This document shows positions 33,861 through 46,800 of a DNA stretch of 64,000 nt, piece after piece. A model generated the notes under the pieces. The model was not told where the DNA came from, searched no databases, and saw nothing but the letters and a program-made list of their open reading frames with translations. The translations under genes were made by a program, and so were the position numbers. Origin of the DNA: Phoronis australis (taxonomy: Eukaryota > Phoronida > Phoronidae); contig NMRA01000511.1 of assembly GCA_002633005.1 (NCBI GenBank), positions 154,084 to 218,083 on the forward strand, written 5' to 3'. Position 1 is the first letter of the stretch, and every line of letters starts with the position of its first letter.

Positions 33861-36075
33861 CTCGCTCTCCCTCACCCTCCCCCTCGTCAACTTCAATGCC
33901 GCTTTACGTGAATTTGAATCATTCAGTTTGGTGAATAATTTCGCCAATAGTTGAAAGAGGATTGGTTAATATTTACATTATTTTATTAACATGAAATGTT
34001 ATTGAGAGCAGTGCAATTTTTTATCAACGTGAACTTGATTATTTGAGTGAACTTGTCAAGTTTCGGCCTCGTGTCTCTATCAAATTTGCAAATATATTAA
34101 CAAGGTGGTGAGCCTTTCATCGTAACGCCGCTTAAAATATGCCGAACAAAGTGTGGTTCACGCTATACTCTCTTAGTTGGATGCCTTTTCTGTGCAACTT
34201 TCATGTCTTCAGGAAATTTAAACACAGACACGTTCTCGGTCAAGTTGCTGTTACTACCGCCTCCACAAACACACCTTTTCATGTCTGAAAAAGGCGGCTC
34301 TCCTCGGACTTTTTTCACAACTCCTCAGTATCGCATTGGTAAAACCAAAAACGTCGGAAACGGTTTTCTGCTCACTACGCACAACACCGATAACAGAAAA
34401 ATATCTTTTTAGACATTTGTGGATTGTTTCTTCGCAACAGTTACGCTAAAGGCTTTTAAATCTCTTGAGATATATAAATAAAATTCTTTTTGAGACACTT
34501 GTTTAGGGTATGACCTCTTTAAAGGATATTATGAGCACGAGATCGAAACAGCGAAATGTCAAATTGATAAATTTGGGTAGGGTCTATTGTATGTCTCTTT
34601 TCTCAACTTGCTGTGTTCGTGAACACGAAGTCACAGAGGATTGCGGCGACTCGGAGTATTCGGTCTCAACGGTCACATGCAAACTGACGCACAACTCCGT
34701 TCGGATCAAAACAAACTACGTTTAGTCTTCAGCATCCTTGCATCACGTGTCAATCACGATGACTCAATATTATGTCGACTCGGTGAATGAAAGGACTGAG
34801 GGCTACATAAATGTACGGTGCTACTCTCTGCCTGCCGGGAGATTCGACTTGAATGACAGCACTGTAACCTTTGACCTCCGATAAGTAGTAAACAAATTTC
34901 CTCGAGGCTGTGCCAAATGAGATAAATATAACTAGAGTTAGAGTCACGTGGTTTTCGTTTAGCGGAGTAGTCCGCCATCTTGCTCATGAACCGTGTTAGT
35001 GGAGATGCGTGTGTACTACGTAATATCTAGGAACCAGTATTGGTAACAACACGAGATTTCAAGTAAAAACTCACATCTTTTATGTTAGTATCATCAACTG
35101 CAAACTAGAATTTTTTGAAAATCATCCAAGAAAATCATTGCATGCACAGATTTAAAGGGTCTTTAGTTATAGCAGAAAACATAAAATAATAATATTTGAT
35201 TTCTAGTATAAAGATTAAACCCAGAATCAATGATATAATTTTTTTGTCTTTCGGGGTTTAAAAATTGAACCTGAAATAAAACGATTTGTGGGTGAGAAAC
35301 CGATCGCAGACACAATATTGTTCAACTTAATTTTTTTCCTAGAACACACCCACATAAGTCGATGTTTCATGGTCTTTTACTTGACTTTCCGTCTTTGTCC
35401 TGTATGTCTTTAAGGGTTTAGAGACCAAGATATCTGAGTCTAGCTACGATGAAACACAAAAAGTGACTACAAGATTAATAGTTGTGCATTTTTACAGAGT
35501 GGAACCAATTCAAAGATTTATTAATATGACCAGGTCACTAAGAATAGAACAGGATCGAAGGAAGGGATACCCCAAGAAGGCTAACCCCCATAATGTTATA
35601 TTGAGACGGTAGATGGGTTGTTTCGGTAGATTTTAAGAGATGGGGCAAATGTTCTGTAGCCGGGCGAACTTTGTCATTTTATTTATTTTGTGGCGGGGTG
35701 TTGTCAATATAAATGTACTAACTGTGCGACAGAAAATGTCGGATTCAACTGAATTGAGGGATAAGCTTAGAGTATGTTGAAATCTGACTTTTGCTGAAGT
35801 GGAGTGCATGCATGGTACCAGTACGGAACAGTAACTGTGTACCTGCTAGACATTTCCCTTTTACTGTCACGGTGTGATTTTACTGCGTGTTTGTGATATT
35901 TTGTAATAAATACGTTTTGAAATAAATCAAAATTTTATTGTTTGAAATGGATACAGTATCTCAATGTGTTGTTTCTGTCTGAACTTTTTTCTTGTCCTTC
36001 TCGTTCTGGTTGGCCAATAGCATGGAAGTGTGCTTGTTATTGGCAGAAAAAAACGGCGATTCCCCACATCATGGC
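33681..36075 (+). repeat. 2.39 kb segment, copy 1 of a near-identical tandem pair
   Basis: Nearly identical to 36077-38469, base for base apart from sparse substitutions and a few short indels. Examples are a 6 bp difference in the CT-rich run and an 11 bp gain near 35370 (gtttcatggtcttttac against gtttac). It ends at the single N (36076). Unique sequence lies left of copy 1 and right of copy 2, exactly as expected if two contigs with overlapping ends were placed side by side. It contains no recognisable gene. The short frames in it are repeated because the DNA is repeated, and their amino-acid changes are not biased to silent sites. Confidence 0.9.
34865..34981 (-). promoter_or_regulatory. 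promoter-like cluster: DR1, E-box, YY1-type site (repeated at 37254-37370)
   Basis: Read on the minus strand: CAAGATGGCGGAC (YY1-like, overlapping an ATG, about 34971-34983), CACGTG (34945-34950) and AGGTCAAAGGTTA (a DR1 nuclear-receptor site, 34865-34877). All three are retained in the second copy. The ATG in the YY1-like site opens 74 codons, but the frame accumulates amino-acid-changing differences between the copies, so I do not call a protein. A first exon or promoter on the minus strand is a reasonable alternative. Confidence 0.3.
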
Positions 36076-36076
36076 N
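36076..36076. other. single N: assembly join
   Basis: The only ambiguous base in the window (atggcNactcc). It lies exactly between the end of copy 1 and the start of copy 2 of the 2.39 kb segment. Confidence 0.95.
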
Positions 36077-38469
36077 ACTCCATTGTAGATATACTTTTTC
36101 TGTTGTTATCTATATTGTTCTTCATAATTGTTAAAATATATTTAATTTATTGGTACTCGATGGTCAGCTATTAGCGCGGCCCGTGCTTTTGCTGGCCACC
36201 CAGTCATATAACATTGTATGTTTTTACATGATTTCAAAAATAAAAGTTTCTCCCTCTCCCTCACCCTCCCCCTCGTCAACTTCAATGCCGCTTTACGTGA
36301 ATTTGAATTATTCAGTTTGGTGAATAATTTCGCCAATAGTTGAAAGAGGATTGGTTAATATTTACATTATTTTATTAACATGAAATGTTATTGGGAGCAG
36401 TGCAATTTTTTATCAACGTGAACTTGATTATTTGAGTGAACTTGTCAAGTTTCGGCCTCGTGTCTCTATCAAATTTGCAAATATATTAACAAGGTGGTGA
36501 GCCTTTCATCGTAACGCCGCTTAAAATATGCCGAACAAAGTGTGGTTCACGCTACACTCTCTTAGTTGGATGCCTTTTCTGTGCAACTTTCATGTCTTTA
36601 GGAAATTTAACCACAGACACGTTCTCGGTCAAGTTGCTGTTACTACCGCCTCCACAAACACACCTGTTCATGTTTGAAAAAGGCGGCTCTTTTCGGACTT
36701 TTTTCACAACTCCTCAGTATCGCACTGGTAAAACCAAAAACGTCGGAAACGGTTTTCTGCCCACTACGCACAACACCGATAACAGAAAAATATCTTTTTA
36801 GACATTTGTGGATTGTTTCTTCGCAACAGTTACGCTAAAGGCTTTTAAATCTCTTGAGATATATAAATAAAATTCTTTTTGAGACACATGTTTAGAGTAT
36901 GACCTCTTTAAAGAATATTATGAGCACGAGATCGAAACAGCGAAATGTCAAATTGATAAATTTGGGTAGGGTCTATTGTATGTCTCTTTTCTCAACTTGC
37001 TGTGTTCGTGAACACGATGTCACCGAGGATTGCGGCGACTCGGAGTATTCGGTCTCAACGGTCACATGTAAACAGACGCACAACTCCGTTCGGATCAAAA
37101 CAAACTACGTTTAGTCTTCAGCATCCTTGTATCACGTGTCAATCACGTTGACTCAATATTATGTCGACTCGGTGAATGAAAGGACTGAGGGCTACATAAA
37201 TGCACGGAGCTGCTCTCTGCCTGCCGGAAGATTCGACTTGAATGACAGCACTGTAACCTTTGACCTCCGATAAGTAGTAAACAAATTTCCACGAGGCTGT
37301 GCCCAATGAGATAAATATAACTAGAGTTACAGTCACGTGGTTTTCGTTTAGGGGAGTAGTCCGCCATCTTGCTCATGAACCATGTTAGTGGAGATGCGTG
37401 TGTCATACGTAATATCTAGGAACCAGTATTGGTAACAACACGAGATTTCAAGTAAAAACTCACATCTTTTATGTTAGTATCATCAACTGCAAACTAGAAT
37501 TTTTTGAAAATCATCCAAGAAAATCATTGCATGCACAGAATTAAAGGGTCTTTAGTTATAGCAGAAAACATAAAAAATTAAAAAAATAATATTTGATTTC
37601 TAGTATAAAGATTAAACCCAGAATCAATGATATAATTTTTTTGTCTTTCGAGGTTTAAAAATTGAACCTGAAATAAAACGATTTGTGGGTGAGAAACCGA
37701 TCGCAGACACAATATTGTTCAACTTAATTTTTTTCCTAGAACACACCCACTTAAGTCGATGTTTACTTGACTTTCTGTCTTTGTCCTGTATGTCTTTAAG
37801 GGTTTAGAGACCAAGATATCTGAGTCTAGCTACGATGAAACACAAAAAGTGACTACAAGATTAATAGTTGTGCATTTTTACAGAGTGGAACCAATTCAAA
37901 GATTTATTAATATGGCCAGGTCACTAAGAATAGAACAGGATCGAAGGAAGGGATACCCCAAGAAGGCTAACCCCCACAATGTTATATTGAGACGGTAGAT
38001 GGGTTGTTTCGGTAGATTTTAAGAGATGGGGCAAATGTTCTGTAGCCTGGCGAACTTTGTCATTTTATTTATTTTGTGGCGGGGTGTTGTCAATATAAAT
38101 GTACTAGTAACATAACTGTGTGCCAGAAAATGTCGGATTCAACTGAATTGAGGGATAAGCTTAGAGTATGTTGAAATCTGACTTTTGCTGAAGTGGAGTG
38201 CATGCATGGTACCAGTACGGAACAGTAACTGTGTACCTGCTAGACATTTCCCTTTTACTGTCACGGTGTGATTTTACTGCGTGTTTGTGATATTTTGAAA
38301 TAAATACGTTTTGAAATAAATCAAAATTTTATTGTTTGAAATGGATACAGTATCTCAATGTGTTGTTTCTGTCTGAACTTTTTTCTTGTCCTTCTCGTTC
38401 TGGATGGCCAATAGCATGGAAGTGTGCTTGTTATTGGCAGAAAAAAACGGCGATTCCCCACATCATGGC
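36077..38469 (+). repeat. 2.39 kb segment, copy 2
   Basis: Second member of the pair. It begins actccattgtagatatac and ends catcatggc, the same ends as copy 1, and then runs into unique DNA (gtataagaggggta). It probably represents the same genomic locus as copy 1 (see findings). Confidence 0.9.
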
Positions 38470-40186
38470 GTATAAGAGGGGTATATTGAGCGGGGTAAAA
38501 ATTAATATTGGTAAAAATTAATAATGTGAACGTCTTGTTAAAAACTCTAGTTCTGCGACGTGTCAAGTTGTTTTACAACAGAGCCTATAACACAACATTT
38601 TAAACTGTGAGACCATGTCGTTTCAAACTGCACAAATTACCAGTTTGCCACGCTAAGATGAATTAGGTACTAGGGCAAGTAATTCCAGGAAGTGGTTATC
38701 TCGTTCTGGTAATACTAGATAGTTAAAGAAAAGTAGCGTATCACTGAAGTAATTTTCCTTGAGACACCTCAGCACCCCTTATATGCTTATATGTAAAAAA
38801 AGACTGCATATTAATGCAATTCCAATCACGTTTCGGGAAATTGGGTCTTTGCAAATGCATACGTCGACCTCCGGCTTCGGCCGCCCAAGCAGTGGTGTTC
38901 ACAGGCACGCGCGGGTAACCGATGTACATGTATACACTACAGTTGTATGTGTGCGAACACGCACATGTACACAAACATGTACAATACCATTGGTCAACTG
39001 TTGCACACAATGACACGACTTCGCATGCACTGCACGCATATTGCTCATCGATTTCCATGGGTTTCTATTACTTTTTTCTATTTTGTGCTAAAGTGTTTCA
39101 CACGAACACATGCCTCAAATCTTTTTATTAGAATAAATCAAGTGGCGTAGGGTGAAGGAATTTTAAGACCCATACTAAAAATTTTGGGAACGCAGTGATG
39201 TAATGGCTCGCCGTAGAGCGGGCCCACTTGACACCTGATCGTCTTGTCGGAACTGAAAAATAGGTACTATACAATTATAGCGACGAAAAAGTTTAATCAC
39301 TGTATAATACCATTTTCTATACTTTATGCATTTCAATGATCTGGTCTTTTCGACTGAGCCGCAAAATCTCCCAGGCCCTACAGCACTCCGTGATATTGCA
39401 GCCAAAGGATCAGGAATTTTTTCCTTGCAATAGCTTACATGACCGTTTAAGCAGAAGACCATTGAACGCCGATATACTAGCTCACGTGGTTCAAGAAGCC
39501 ATCAAGGGTGTTTCCGGACAACGAAATGACCATATTTTAATCTTCTTTTTTGTTTGTCTACCAAAACAAAGTGATGAAGATGCTTTTAAAGACTGATTCT
39601 TTATAAACCTGTGCCCCTTTGTTTTTGTCGAAATGTGAAGATCTCTTGTTTTCGTACACATCGAGGAATGTCAACTACAACTCCTTCTGCACGTGAAACG
39701 CTTGAAACAGCCGTGGCGCCTCCTGGCTACCCATAAACCTTCTTTTGCACGAAAGCCATCATTAAATATGTCCTCTTCCAGCATGCCACAGGTACTAGCC
39801 AGGTCTGATCGCTGCCGTTGTTGCTAAGAGTTACACAGATTTAAACTTGTATTTATTTTCCAATTCCTTGTTATTTAAAAATAATTTCATCGGTTTTCAG
39901 TTATGTTTCCGATTTCTATTGAACTGTTGATACTTGTTTTATTTTGAAGTATTGTTAGTCTTTGAATTACAATTTGTTCTAATCTTGCCCAATAAAACAC
40001 GCTTCATCAATATGGCTCTTCTTTCTCAGAGCAATGAATCCCACTTCGGTTCAAATATCACCGAAAAATAAAGAAGTTTCCATAAAAGGTGTTGCTGAAT
40101 CAATGGGAGCACTGCGTGGCAGGACTAAGTCAGTATCATGTTGCTGGCCAATGTTGGCTCACGGACGAACATTAGCCCTTCGGTTC
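38470..40186. other. intergenic, no recognisable gene
   Basis: The frames at 38741-39150 overlap on both strands in a CA/TG-rich stretch (acatgtac and cacgcac words) and look like chance. Bases 39330-39790 may be an old transposon flank because several frames are protein-like, but I cannot name it. Confidence 0.4.
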
Positions 40187-41476
40187 ACTGGATCGTTCAA
40201 TAAGTTCTCGGCCTCACCAAGAAAACAGAGACACAGGTTAATGTTTTCATCCCATAATAAAATTTCAGCTTTTATAACCGTACTACGGTCATGTTGAGTT
40301 AGTACGGTCAACTGCCGCTAGGTAGCGCTGTTTCAAAATAGCAGACGACAACACATTAGCAGCATGGAGATAACGGAAACGAGAGCCGTCATAAAGTATA
40401 TGGGTAAAAAGGGAATGAAACCAAAAGATATTCATGAAGAGATGCGAAAAACACTCGGAACAGACTCCCCGAGTTCCGCAGTAAAAAAGTAGTCAGCTTG
40501 TTTCAAGAGAGTTAGAGAAAGCGTTGAAAATGACCCTCGTGCAGGACGTCCCAAATTATCGACCTCCAGCGAAAATGTGCAGAAAATTCATGCAATAGTT
40601 GTGAAAGACTGGCGAATGACTGTTCAACATTTGGTAAACACTGTTGGTATCAGCAATGGGCCCGTCTCTAAAATTTTGAGTAAAGATTTGGGTATGAGTA
40701 AGCAGAGTGCACGATGGGTGCCAAGAATGTTAACTCAGGATTAGAAAATGAGCAGAATGCAAATTTCAAAGGAACTTCTAGAAAGATCCCAAGCAGATCC
40801 AGCCAAATTTTCCAGAAGACTTGTAACCCAGGATGAGACACGGGTCCAACACTTTGACCCGAAATCAAAACAACAAAGTAAATAATGGTAGCACGTGGGT
40901 TCCCCAAGCCCGAGAAAATTCAAGTCGGGTGCTTCTGCGAGCAAAGTTATGGCCTCTGTGTTCTGGGACAGCGAAGATATTCTGATGATCGACTACTTGC
41001 AACGAGGACACACTGTTACTGGGCATTACTATGCATCATTTTTGGAAAAAACTCAAAAAATCAATTAAGGAAAAGAGATGCGGGAAGTTTCGGGATGGAG
41101 CGCTGTTGCTTCAAGACAACGCACCTGCCCATACTGCCCAAGTTGCGGTTGCTGAAGCAACTAGATGTGGCTTTGAAATCCTTCCGCATCCCGCCTATTC
41201 TCCAAACCTGGCCCCGTCTGATTTTTATTTGTTTCCATATTTGAAGGCCTACCTTCGTGGACGCCAATACCTAAGCGATGATGACGTCATGAGTGCAGTG
41301 GAGGAATATTTTAAGGGGTTCGACAAAAGTTTCTTTTACGAAGGCATTACAAAACTGGAGCACAGATGGAAGAAATGCATTGATGTAACTGGAGATTATA
41401 TTGAAAAATAAAAGTCAAAATTGGTTGCTATCGCGTTGTTTTCTGGGTGAGGCCGAGAACTTATTGAACCACCCTC
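40187..41476 (+). mobile_element. mariner-type DNA transposon, inactive
   Basis: About 1.29 kb bounded by inverted repeats. The left end has gttcaataagttctcggcct (40195-40214), and the right end carries its reverse complement (about 41450-41469). The inverted match continues inward through caccNagaaaaca. The single transposase gene between them is broken. The size and inverted repeats fit the mariner family. The TA target duplication is not clear on the left. Confidence 0.85.
40364..41411 (+). pseudogene. mariner DD34D transposase, broken
   Basis: From the ATG at 40364 the N-terminal helix-turn-helix region can be read (with GRPKLST and a TVQHLVN...G.S...V.KIL stretch), but TAG interrupts it at 40490 and 40742 and TAA near 40882. 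The frame then shifts, and the C-terminal part is open as 41031-41411. The catalytic triad is still visible: Asp in TQDET (codon 40832), Asp in LLLQDNAPAHTA (41115) and Asp in APSDFY (41220). The last two are 34 residues apart, which defines DD34D mariners. It cannot make active enzyme. Confidence 0.9.
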
Positions 41477-41539
41477 GTAGTTAAAGATAGACTGGTGTTT
41501 TTGTTGCATATTCCAACTTCATAATATTAGGTCTAAAGG

Positions 41540-42100
41540 GAGACCTTCCGGATATATTTAAAAGAAAACAATTTTAATTCCTTTAAAGTTGTCTCATCGA
41601 AATTTCCTTACCTTTATATCTTTTTCTTCAAATCAATTGAATAGTTAAATTTATCGATGATTCTTCAATTATTTTATTTGCATAAAAAGCGGAAGTTGAA
41701 GCAAAGTGTTAATCGGCATTTAATTCCCTGCTTACAGATGGCTGGTGGAATGAAGCTAAAATTTGCTCTGTCAAATTTAGTTGAAATGTTTTCAAATCCA
41801 TTTGAAAAAACAAATTTTATGCTTAATACTTTTTATGTAAAGTTGAATTCATAGATTCCCAAATTCGTTGCTTTTGTGGAAAAGAACCAGAGAATATTAA
41901 CCATCTGTGCTGGTGTTGTGAATTTGTACATCCCTTTTGGTCTACGTTGTTTCAGTGGTTAATTAAGGAAAAAGTGAATTTATCCATAAATTTCTCATGT
42001 CAGGATGTCATCTTTGGCAATTTTTCAGAATCAAGTGTACTGAAATAAATATTAATTCTTGGTTAATATCATTTATATGACCGGAGATTAATGAGGCTTA
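41540..42100 (+). pseudogene. second L1/Tx1-type LINE 3' remnant
   Basis: The frame 41657-41854 and the following 41855-42047 end in the same C-terminal knuckle as the 25.3 kb element (RCFCGKEPENINHLCWCCEF), here with Arg replacing the first Cys ligand. A stop near 41850 and another at about 42045 break it. The conserved FW and leucine-rich stretch follow the knuckle. Only the extreme 3' end is present. The boundaries are approximate. Confidence 0.7.
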
Positions 42101-43874
42101 AGCTGTGTGTGGAATATTTAAGACAACTAGCTGTTGCCATTGTGAATAAACTGAGCTTCGAGGAATACATGAAAGCAACGCTAAGACATTCCGCTCAGGG
42201 TCCATGCTCGTCTGTCCGCAAGCTGAGTTACCGTACATGTAGGCCTACCTCTGTTACGGACGGCTACACGACGAGGACGCAGTGTCTCAGGTGTTTACAT
42301 GTACCTTTCAGCTTTCCGTTTGATTTTGAGCAGTGATAAGAGGAATGTACTTGAGAATATCAGGTTATTTCAACCTCTGCATTTTTATAATTCAATTACA
42401 AACCGGGCACCAGCGTCTTAATTTACCTAATACTCTTGTGAAGTGAGTTTAGTGCGAAATGAACAATAACAGTGGGCGTGGATTGCCAGTCGCGCCGAGA
42501 AATTGATATTTCACTCATTAATTTGACTGGTGATCGATGAAAACAAAGGGTGGCTATAGAGATAGGTCAAGCGTTGATTATTTGTTATGCATGCATCAAC
42601 CCGTTGACCTAAATAAATAAACTGCTCCATTGAATCTAATCGTTGTACTCGCCTCCGGGAACTGGACTGTTTACAGTTCAAGAGAGAAAAACGTTTATTA
42701 ACTTACATGTACAATATATTATACAGCGGGAGAACGTGCATACTGAACTCTAAGGAGATAATGTGTTCCCAAATCTCATTTCCAAGGGGAGTCAGTCGTT
42801 TGTCTTGCCTTAGCGACCAATCTCTCCACAAACTACCATTTTTTGGAGTAGAAAACTGCAAGTAAAGGCCCCCGTGACACCCTGCACCTCTAGGACCCTG
42901 GCTTATCATCCGGACCATTCCCAACTACATGCAAATTCTTGATAAAACTGAGCTAAACGGGTAGTCCTAGTCGGTCAAAAACATGCACACCGTTTAGAGG
43001 GTTTCACTCAAAACACTTTTCGTTCTGTTTCCAGTCAATTTCAATCCGACGTGTCATGACGCAGTGAGACTGTGACCTCGGCGTGATAAGACATTGAGTT
43101 GTAAAAAACGATATTTCCGAGTTGTGTGTGTTCTAATCTGTTCCGGTATTGTCCCCTTGGCAGCAATTTTCCTCTTCGACTGGGTTCGAATAACCCGACA
43201 CTCGCTTGGAGTGGGTACGCATTTGCATTATTTTGATCGCTGCGACTCATGGCAATAGCATCGTTCTGCATTGGACCCTTACTCTTTGTATGCTCGTGTG
43301 CCCCCCCCGGCAGGTGACTTGAGGGCCCACGTTTTAACACGCCCATGTTACCGTTGTACGAACACGGAATTAATTTCGTGTAATATTTAAATTGATGTGA
43401 CTTACTAAATCTCGCAGCTGCACCTGTAACTTACCCGCGTACCGGTATATCACCCATTAAACATTTCATCTGACTCCCAACAACACATTTGAGTGACGAT
43501 TGAACAAAGCGCACCTAATGTTTTATTATGAGGTCTCGGCTATGAGGAGTGTAATGCAGTGCTGTGGTGGTAAAATTAGAGGTAAGTAGGCGCCCAGTGC
43601 CCACCGTATCACCTTGAGCACTGAACTTTAAAAGTGCACTATAACGTAACTTACGGTGCGTAGGCGCTACGTTTAAATGCCAAAAGGTGGTTGGTTGCGC
43701 CTACCACGTGCTCCTACGCCCCACTACAGCATTGGTGAAATGATGACAATAGGATTGATGGATTGCATTGTGATTGCTTTTCACTCAAATGCGGGAGAAT
43801 GTATTGATCTTCAAACTCTGATCCATTCAAGTTGGTCGTGTTGATTTACAGTGGCGGTTTAGTACCGGTACGTA
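42101..43874. other. intergenic / upstream region of the SLC22-like gene
   Basis: No recognisable gene. Short frames on both strands (42091-42336 plus, 42703-42924 and 43041-43346 minus) lack family features. I see no TATA box near the SLC22-like start. An acceptor-like gatttacag ends at 43851, so a 5' non-coding exon further upstream is possible. Confidence 0.4.
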
Positions 43875-46800
43875 ATGAATATTGAAGAATTTTTCGAAGC
43901 AACAGGACTTGGGAAATTTCAGAAACTGCATTACAGCTTGTTGTCACTGAGTGGGCTTCTCTGTGCACTTTCCACAATGTGTTACGTCTTCGTGGCCGCC
44001 GTTCCCGACTACTGGTGCGCTTCGCCGGTGATGTTTATGAACTTAACCGTCCACGATAGAAAAGCTTTAACCATACCGTTCGATGGTTTGAAGGAATACA
44101 GCAAATGTACCATGTTTGACTGGTCCGGAATAAACGACGTAAACAGTCGAAATGCCTCTGTCACCGAGTACAATACATTTTTGTTCGTGAGAAACCGGAC
44201 AGTGGACGATACGTTGCGATACTCGGTAAACGTCTCGTCGCTACCGGTCAAAAATTGTTCATCGTGGGAATACGACAGATCTCAGTACGACAACACCGTT
44301 GTCATGGAGGTAAGGTCACGAGTGAAAGCGCAGGGCGCGCACACAAGGTTAGGCTAGGTTGAGTTGGCTTCAGGTGTGTGTTCGTAGCTATAAGTTCACA
44401 TGTAGGACTTTCTGAATATGTTCGGTCAATTGCCCGGATGTGTGTCTTATATGGCAATAGTAATACTATCAGACAGTCAAACAAAACGCCGACATTGGCA
44501 AGATGCTTGGCCCTATTGGCTTGTGGAACGGAAATAGAGAGGTGACTAACAATTCCCCTTATAAATACAACCCATTTCCGGTTCATTGGGAAAGATTTCC
44601 ATTTTAATTTGCTCGTCATTATCATTACCTGTGATATATGTGTCTTTCACATAATTTCTTAGCAACACCACAATGATTGTACATTGTTTTCCTCTTTTTA
44701 TTTGAAATATTTATGCTTAGATAAATTGCTGTTTTTAATCTGATCATTATCATTTTCATTATCATTTTGTATACAATTTCTAGCTTTCCCATTACCAAAG
44801 AAATTGTACTTCATTACCATTGTATCCTCATGTACATTTCATTGTTTATACCACTGTACATTACCATGACTGCTGTATGTGTTTTTGTGAGGACCAATTG
44901 AAATAAAACCTTTTTGTTTAAGATGTTGTATATTTTACTTTATCCTCAATAGATATTGTTTACACAACTGAAATTGGTATTCGCTTTAACAAAAGTCTTT
45001 GCCTTCACGAGTGACAAGATGATGACGCATTCAGCGACTTTTTTGTTACAGTGGGATCTCGTTTGTGGCAAAGAGTGGATAATTGCTTCCATAGGCGCTG
45101 GCATGGGAATTGGGAAGCTGGTCTGTTCTTTCGTCGTCGGTGTGTTGAGTGACAGGTAAACACAGCGCTGGAGATTTTTGTCGCTTTAGATGTTGGCAAA
45201 TTTAATTCTAACTTCTACACGTAGTCTTACCTTGCACTACTCCCTTGAAACCGATAACGTGGCAACGATCGAAAATATCCAAAGCACGCCTTCGATGGAA
45301 CGCGCGATGACCATGGTGAAGGTTTGGAAACTAGGATTGCTTAGCACTAAAAACATCAAAATTTACAACAGCATCACTTTCATGTTGTTTTTAAATCAAC
45401 AACCGTGGTAAAATTTAGATTATATTCGCAATTTTCGAATAATGCTTGAAGCTATATTTAGCCAAAAAGCGAAGTTTAAATTGCTCTTCTGAAAATTGCC
45501 ACAAGACGAAAGGAATAGAGCAAAACTCCACGGTCTTAGGTCATATACTGGATTTGTAATAAACATGTCAATAAGACAATAAAGCCTGTTTTTTATGGGC
45601 GCTGTTTTGCAGTTTGGTTTACATTCACACTTGTTGTGGTCGTGACTAGTGAATATAATCATTATGTCGCAGCGAGGTTCACGAATGTCGAAACGGGGAG
45701 TGACGCAGTGAATCGTGAAATGACAATCACTTGTACGACATTCTTCCTGCACTTACATGTATACATTTTGTTTGCTTCATTGAGAAGCGTGCGCCGTAAC
45801 AACTTCTTCCCACCTCCTTTATGAGAGGAGGGTACTTAGCACTATTTGATCAAAGATTGTTGTGGCATTACAGACTGTAGCTGGAAAGTTAGAAATATTA
45901 AAGCGCTTTTCGAACATGAAGCTTTTCACACGCTAAGTGACTGACTGCCACAGTTTTTTCGAAAATACTCTCCCTGTCACGCGATTTAGTTGTGCACAAA
46001 ACATATCTTCGAATCTTGCCGTAATGGACGGCAACTTGTGTATCAGTTTCCTTTCCCCAAATAATGAACCTTGCTTCACGTGTTTATCAGCCATATCATC
46101 GAGAACACTTTGCGATAAGCAAATCTATTATTGCCTACAATCTGTTGTAAAGCCCAGTCCAAAACAGAGGGCGTAACGATAAGGATATTTTGGACCTGGG
46201 CCTCGATATAACAGCTTCAATATTATTTGAACTGCGTGAATTTCTTCATACTTTTTAGTCGATTAGACGTTCTTCACGCCAGATGGCTCTGTGATCAACT
46301 TGCCCACGTGCTTTCCGTAGTGAAGGCTACTTCCGGTCAAAGTGGTTTCCCCAGTCGCATTAAACGTATGGCGTAGCTGTCTTGATGTGAGCAGCCAGCA
46401 ATCGTTTTCTTTCAGATTCGGCCGAAAAAGAACTTTGGTTGGCTTTCTGGTAATGCAATGCCTCTGCGGTGTGTTGAGTGCTGTGTCGGTCAATCCCATC
46501 ATGTTCATTATTTCGTTTGCCTGTTTGGGGGGCACTGCTACTGGTATCTACGCAGCCGCTTTCGTTTTAGGTGAGTCCTCTATTTTAGTGGAATAGAAGT
46601 TACTGTGCCGTACACATGTGAGCACTTACCCAAAATTCGTTGATGCAACACCAGAAATCTTTCTTTGTGCAATAACATTTACACGCTGCTTCGATGTTGA
46701 AAATATGCTGGAAGAATGTTGGAATAAATATTTTTGTTGCAAGTTTTTGAAGTCGAGGTATTATGAAGAAAAAATACTACCAAATATGTAGAGGGAAATC

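Noticed and set aside
34203-34725. Frames conserved between the two 2.39 kb copies
   Set aside because: They are conserved because the DNA is duplicated. Differences include many amino-acid changes, so there is no sign of coding constraint.
39336-39790. Possible transposon-derived protein
   Set aside because: Several frames look protein-like but no motif can be named, so I left it as intergenic.
44400-45040. LINE 3' end in intron 1 (aattgaaataaaac tail)
   Set aside because: Only the general AT-rich composition and an AATAAA fit, and no coding or family-specific word was found.
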